DNA of 64,000 bases, taken from assembly GCA_963978545.1 (NCBI GenBank), contig OZ021723.1, forward strand, positions 3,844,001 through 3,908,000, in the 5' to 3' direction. Made by a program: the position numbers and the translations under genes. This DNA comes from Linyphia triangularis (Eukaryota; Arthropoda; Arachnida; Araneae; Linyphiidae). Below are positions 60,780 through 64,000 of this stretch, piece after piece (the first letter of the stretch is position 1; every line of letters starts with the position of its first letter). Below the pieces are notes generated by a model. The model saw only the letters and a list, made by a program, of their open reading frames with translations. It had not been told where the DNA came from and did no database searches.

Positions 60780-62345
60780 AGACATTCATTAATAATTTTT
60801 TTTGGTTGCTTTTTTATAGAAAGATATATTCAATTCTACCAGGTCTTGGCCGATGGTGTTAATTTTCAAGTCTTTGTGAATAAGATTGTTCCTAACAAAT
60901 CTGCTTGCATCAACCATATTCTTAAGAATCTTATTTTGTATGACCTGTACTCTTTGAATGTATTTGGGTGTACAGGTGGCCCATGCAGGGGAAGCATATG
61001 TAAAAACTGATCTCACAGTGCTAAGGTATAATCTCCTTTTGTGATTAAGTGGTTGGGAGGATGTTCTGTCAAGAAGTGGCCCGAGTTTGCTCACAACTCC
61101 AAAAGTAGTTTTGGTGACTCTAGTGATATGGTCTGACCAATTTAATTTAGCATTGATGGTTACTACACCAAGATACTTTGCTTTTTTTACGATAGGTATC
61201 TCCTCATTGAAAAGATCGATCTCCTTGCCTGTGATTTTTTTTTTCTTATTATTTTTGGTTTCTGTGCATAGTACTTGGGATTTACTAGCATTGATACTTA
61301 TTTTCCATCTAGAGCACCAGGCTTCAATGATGAGAATTTTGGTGAATAAATTTTTCAGGGCAGTTTGTGTGTTTAGCGATTTTGATACAATAGCTGTATC
61401 GTCAGCTTAGGCAGTTAAGCAATTTCTGTCATCCTGAAATGTTGGATTGTCAGATGTGTAAATGTTGTATAAGGTGGGACCTAAGATACTTCCTTGGGGA
61501 ACCCCGGCCTTAATTTGCCTAGAAGTGGAAATGGAATTGGCCACTTTCACCTTAAAGGACCTTTTATCAAGGTAGCTCCAGATGAGGTGGACAATGTCGT
61601 TATAAATGCTTTAAGAGAGGAGTTTGAAGATCAATCCGGAGTGAAAGACTCTGTCAAACGCCTTGGCGACGTCTAGCATGAGAATGGCAGAACTTTCACT
61701 GCGGTGCTTAGATGCACATATTCGAGGATCCTGACCAGTTGCCTGGTGGTGCACCTGTCTTTCATGAAGCCAAACTGTTCCTTTGGAATATGAGCAAGAA
61801 GTGGAGAAAACCGATTAGAAATGACTCTTTCATAGACTTTGCCTATTCTGGGAAGTATGCTAATGGGACTATAGTTTTCAGGAAGGGTGGGGTCTTTGAC
61901 TGACTTGTGAATCAGTATGACTAAAGCCTCTTTCCATATGGAGGGGAAGTAGGCAATGCTTAGGCATGCATTGAGGATGTCAGTAATTTGTTGAATTGTT
62001 TTGGTTGGTATGCTTTTGAGCATCCTGTTGGAAATTCGGTCAATACCGGGAGATGCGATTTTTTAGCTTATTAATAATGGAGGACACTTCCTCAGTGGAG
62101 GTGGGTACAATGGAGAATTGAATTTGGGATTTTTTTCCATATTTCAACAGTGTTATTGATGTGTCTCTTGTAGTCGTCATCTCTGGGAGTAGAGTTTACC
62201 TGAAATTGAATGGTCAGAGAGTCATCAAAAGCTTCACTCTTGTCATTTTCTGTGTATACTGGTCCGTTGTTACCCTTTATAGCTTTCGGTTACGCATCAA
62301 ATTTCGTCACCTGTCAGATCCACTTCTTCAGAGGATACTTTTGTC
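60780..62345 (-). pseudogene. Jockey-type non-LTR retrotransposon, reverse transcriptase pseudogene
   Basis: In order on the minus strand: AIKGNNGPVYTENDKSEAF and DDSLTIQFQVNSTPRDDDYK (62,120-62,290); ALVILIHKSVKDPTLPENYS, PISILPRIGKVYERVISNRF and KEQFGFMKDRCTTRQLV (61,700-61,950); AGVPQGSILGPTLYNIY (near 61,460-61,510). The catalytic box follows as stop-ADDTAIVSKS (stop at 61,407-61,409), then NKILKNMVDASRFVRNNLIH in the C-terminal part (60,790-61,094). This order is that of a jockey-clade polymerase. Several frameshifts and stops, including one in the catalytic box, make it inactive. The 5' half (ORF1, endonuclease) is missing, the usual 5' truncation. Confidence 0.93.
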
Positions 62346-62766
62346 CAGGTAGTGTATTCACTACTGTATACAGGAAAATCGCATTGCAATATTTTATTAT
62401 CTTTGAAGCATTACTAAAAAAATATTTCATCCACGGTGAGTGAATGATTTACTGTCGATGTTTCCTTACTTTATAATATAAGATCATGACGGAAAAAAAA
62501 AGTTAACAAATAGGTTTAAAGCAGTCCAGCGCCTCCATTGGAGCCCATGTTAAATGTAACAAATTCTTTTAAAAACCAAGCATTCTGGCATTCTAAAATT
62601 TTCACTGTTTAATATGTTTCTATCTTTTGTTACTTTAATACATGATTTTTATTATTTTTGAAAAATTAAAAAAATTGGAACTTTTTTAAAAAAATTGCTG
62701 AGATTTTATATGATTTTATTCTTGTTAAAAAAAGCATGCTGCATATAATTTATTCATTGTGTTAAA
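62346..62766. other. Non-coding, nothing recognised
   Basis: A short plus-strand open frame crosses the 5' end of the jockey relic here, but it is its shadow. No independent gene could be supported. Confidence 0.45.
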
Positions 62767-63668
62767 GTAGGGGAGGGGAGGGAGGGATGGGACACCTTCA
62801 ATAACTTCTAAATAATGCATTATTATTATTATTTTTTATTAACTTCTGATTCTTACACCAATTTATAAGGATAGCTTCATATTTATAGCTTTCAATCTTT
62901 TTAGTTGCAGGTATTTATGAGGTTATGTAACAAAAAAGCTTTTTTGCAACACTAAAAGTAAGTACCTTTCTATATTTTCTACATAAGTTTTCAATATCTT
63001 TCATTATTACTAACATAATTGTTTTTAATGCTTTGTAGACCTAGTAATATAACTTTTATGAATAAGCAGTTAGGTTAAAAACTAAAACCAGCATGTTTAT
63101 AATAATAAGTTATTTTATTGAAATGTTATGTGTAGGGAAGGATGGGATACAAATCCTGTGGAAAGGACCCGCCCTCTTATATCTCCAGCCAAATAACTGT
63201 GCTTACTATGCAGTTTTTTTAGTTTGTACAATCAGCTTAATTATTTGGAGGAAGATATCATGGAGAATAACCTTTTTAATTGTGTAACAAATAAGACCTT
63301 TTACTTTTACAACTTAAAAAGTTGTTAGATAAAATAAAGGTTCAAAAGTGCACAATAAACTTTGTATACAAATGGAAATACTGTTTCTGTCCTTTTTTCA
63401 CAATATTTTTCAAAATTATGTATGCATTTTAATTTTTACACACATGTCCCATCCATCCCTTACATGAGGAAGAGATGAGATATTTGCCCTGCTCTTTTAA
63501 TTTGCTTATTAAAGTAATATAAAAGTAATTACCATCGTATTTATTTTTTTAAGTGTGTTAAAATGTTTCAAGATGTTATTCTAAAAATTGCAATGTTGTT
63601 TCTTCAGAAACAAATTTATTATAAATATTTTTCCAAAACGTGTCCCATACTTCCCTACTCTCACCTAC
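62767..63668. mobile_element. Possible DNA element, about 900 bp, repeated GGGATGGGACA motifs in mirrored order
   Basis: The left end AGTAGGGGAGGGGAGGGAGG followed by GATGGGACAC is matched, inverted, by the right end 'gtgtcccatacttccctact' followed by 'ctcacctact' (about 23 of 28 positions). A second pair lies inside: 'gggaaggatgggatac' near 63,135 and 'catgtcccatccatccctt' near 63,443, again in opposite orientation. No open frame is of interest. A piece of the same family is inserted at about 59,900-60,035. Target duplication is unclear. Confidence 0.6.
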
Positions 63669-64000
63669 TCAAATACAAAGAAACGTGTATAACAATTACA
63701 AGCATTTATATTAAATAGATTTTAAGTTATGTGCTCACAAAAATGAAAAATAACATACAGAGATATTTGACTTTGAAATTTAAAAACGGGATTTACATAT
63801 CTATTTTGATTTTACTTCAAAAACTTATGAACAAATCACTTCTAAATGATGTGCAATTACAAATGAGGTATCATTTTAAAGAGAAAAATTTAAATTTTAA
63901 TAAAAAATTATAAACTGAAAATCAATAACCTGAAAATGTTTCATCTTCCATACCTCCTTAATTACATTTACTAAGTTATGCAATTTCCGAAAGGCAGACT

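Noticed and set aside
61087..61903. Plus-strand open frames over 60 codons in this interval
   Set aside because: Antisense shadows of the jockey RT relic, which reads clearly on the minus strand.
62161..62443. Plus-strand frame with 'tttatag' and 'ccaggtagtg' resembling a small exon
   Set aside because: Most of it overlaps the minus-strand jockey coding sequence (NNGPVYTE and onward) and the peptide has no recognised domain.

Overview
The window is about 64 kb of very AT-rich eukaryotic nuclear DNA. It carries spliceosomal introns, long (AT)n arrays, a Helitron-like element, and Tc1, piggyBac, jockey-type, Gypsy-type and tRNA-SINE remnants. One real protein gene was found. It is a plus-strand peptide GPCR of the tachykinin/natalisin receptor family, which points to an arthropod. 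A chelicerate, perhaps a spider, is my guess from the repeat-rich AT-biased texture, not a demonstrated fact.

Receptor gene: four coding exons lie at 9662-9877, 22253-22403, 35693-35889 and 37068-37299. They join in consistent phases with canonical GT..AG introns of 12,375, 13,289 and 1,178 bp. They encode the end of the TM3 motif through TM4, ECL2, TM5, ICL3, TM6, TM7 and the C-terminal tail to a stop codon. The exons for the N-terminus and TM1-TM3 are not visible and presumably lie upstream of base 1, so 1-9661 is best read as intron. TM6-TM7 looks closer to the TkR86C (natalisin receptor) branch than to TkR99D.

Layout: 1-9661 holds a 264-bp direct duplication, a Helitron-like element with a 148-bp satellite, and a MITE. 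The first visible intron (9878-22252) holds a MITE, a 4.5-kb compound palindrome and a decayed piggyBac transposase. The second (22404-35692) begins with a ~576-bp (AT)n array 28 bp from the donor and holds a Gypsy-like solo LTR and an AT-cored palindrome. The third (35890-37067) contains a MITE ending about 20 bp before the last acceptor. Downstream of the stop (37300-64000) there is only repeat DNA as far as I can see: minisatellites (118-190, ~260, 24, 224 and 15 bp), palindromic MITEs, SINEs, solo LTRs with 4-bp duplications, a LINE fragment, a pogo-like MITE inside an LTR, a Tc1 relic, a jockey-type RT relic and a long-TIR element.

No rRNA, functional tRNA, CRISPR or operon-like structure was seen. 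Coordinates of decayed repeats were found by eye and are accurate to roughly 5-50 bp; exon boundaries were counted exactly. No database search was possible.
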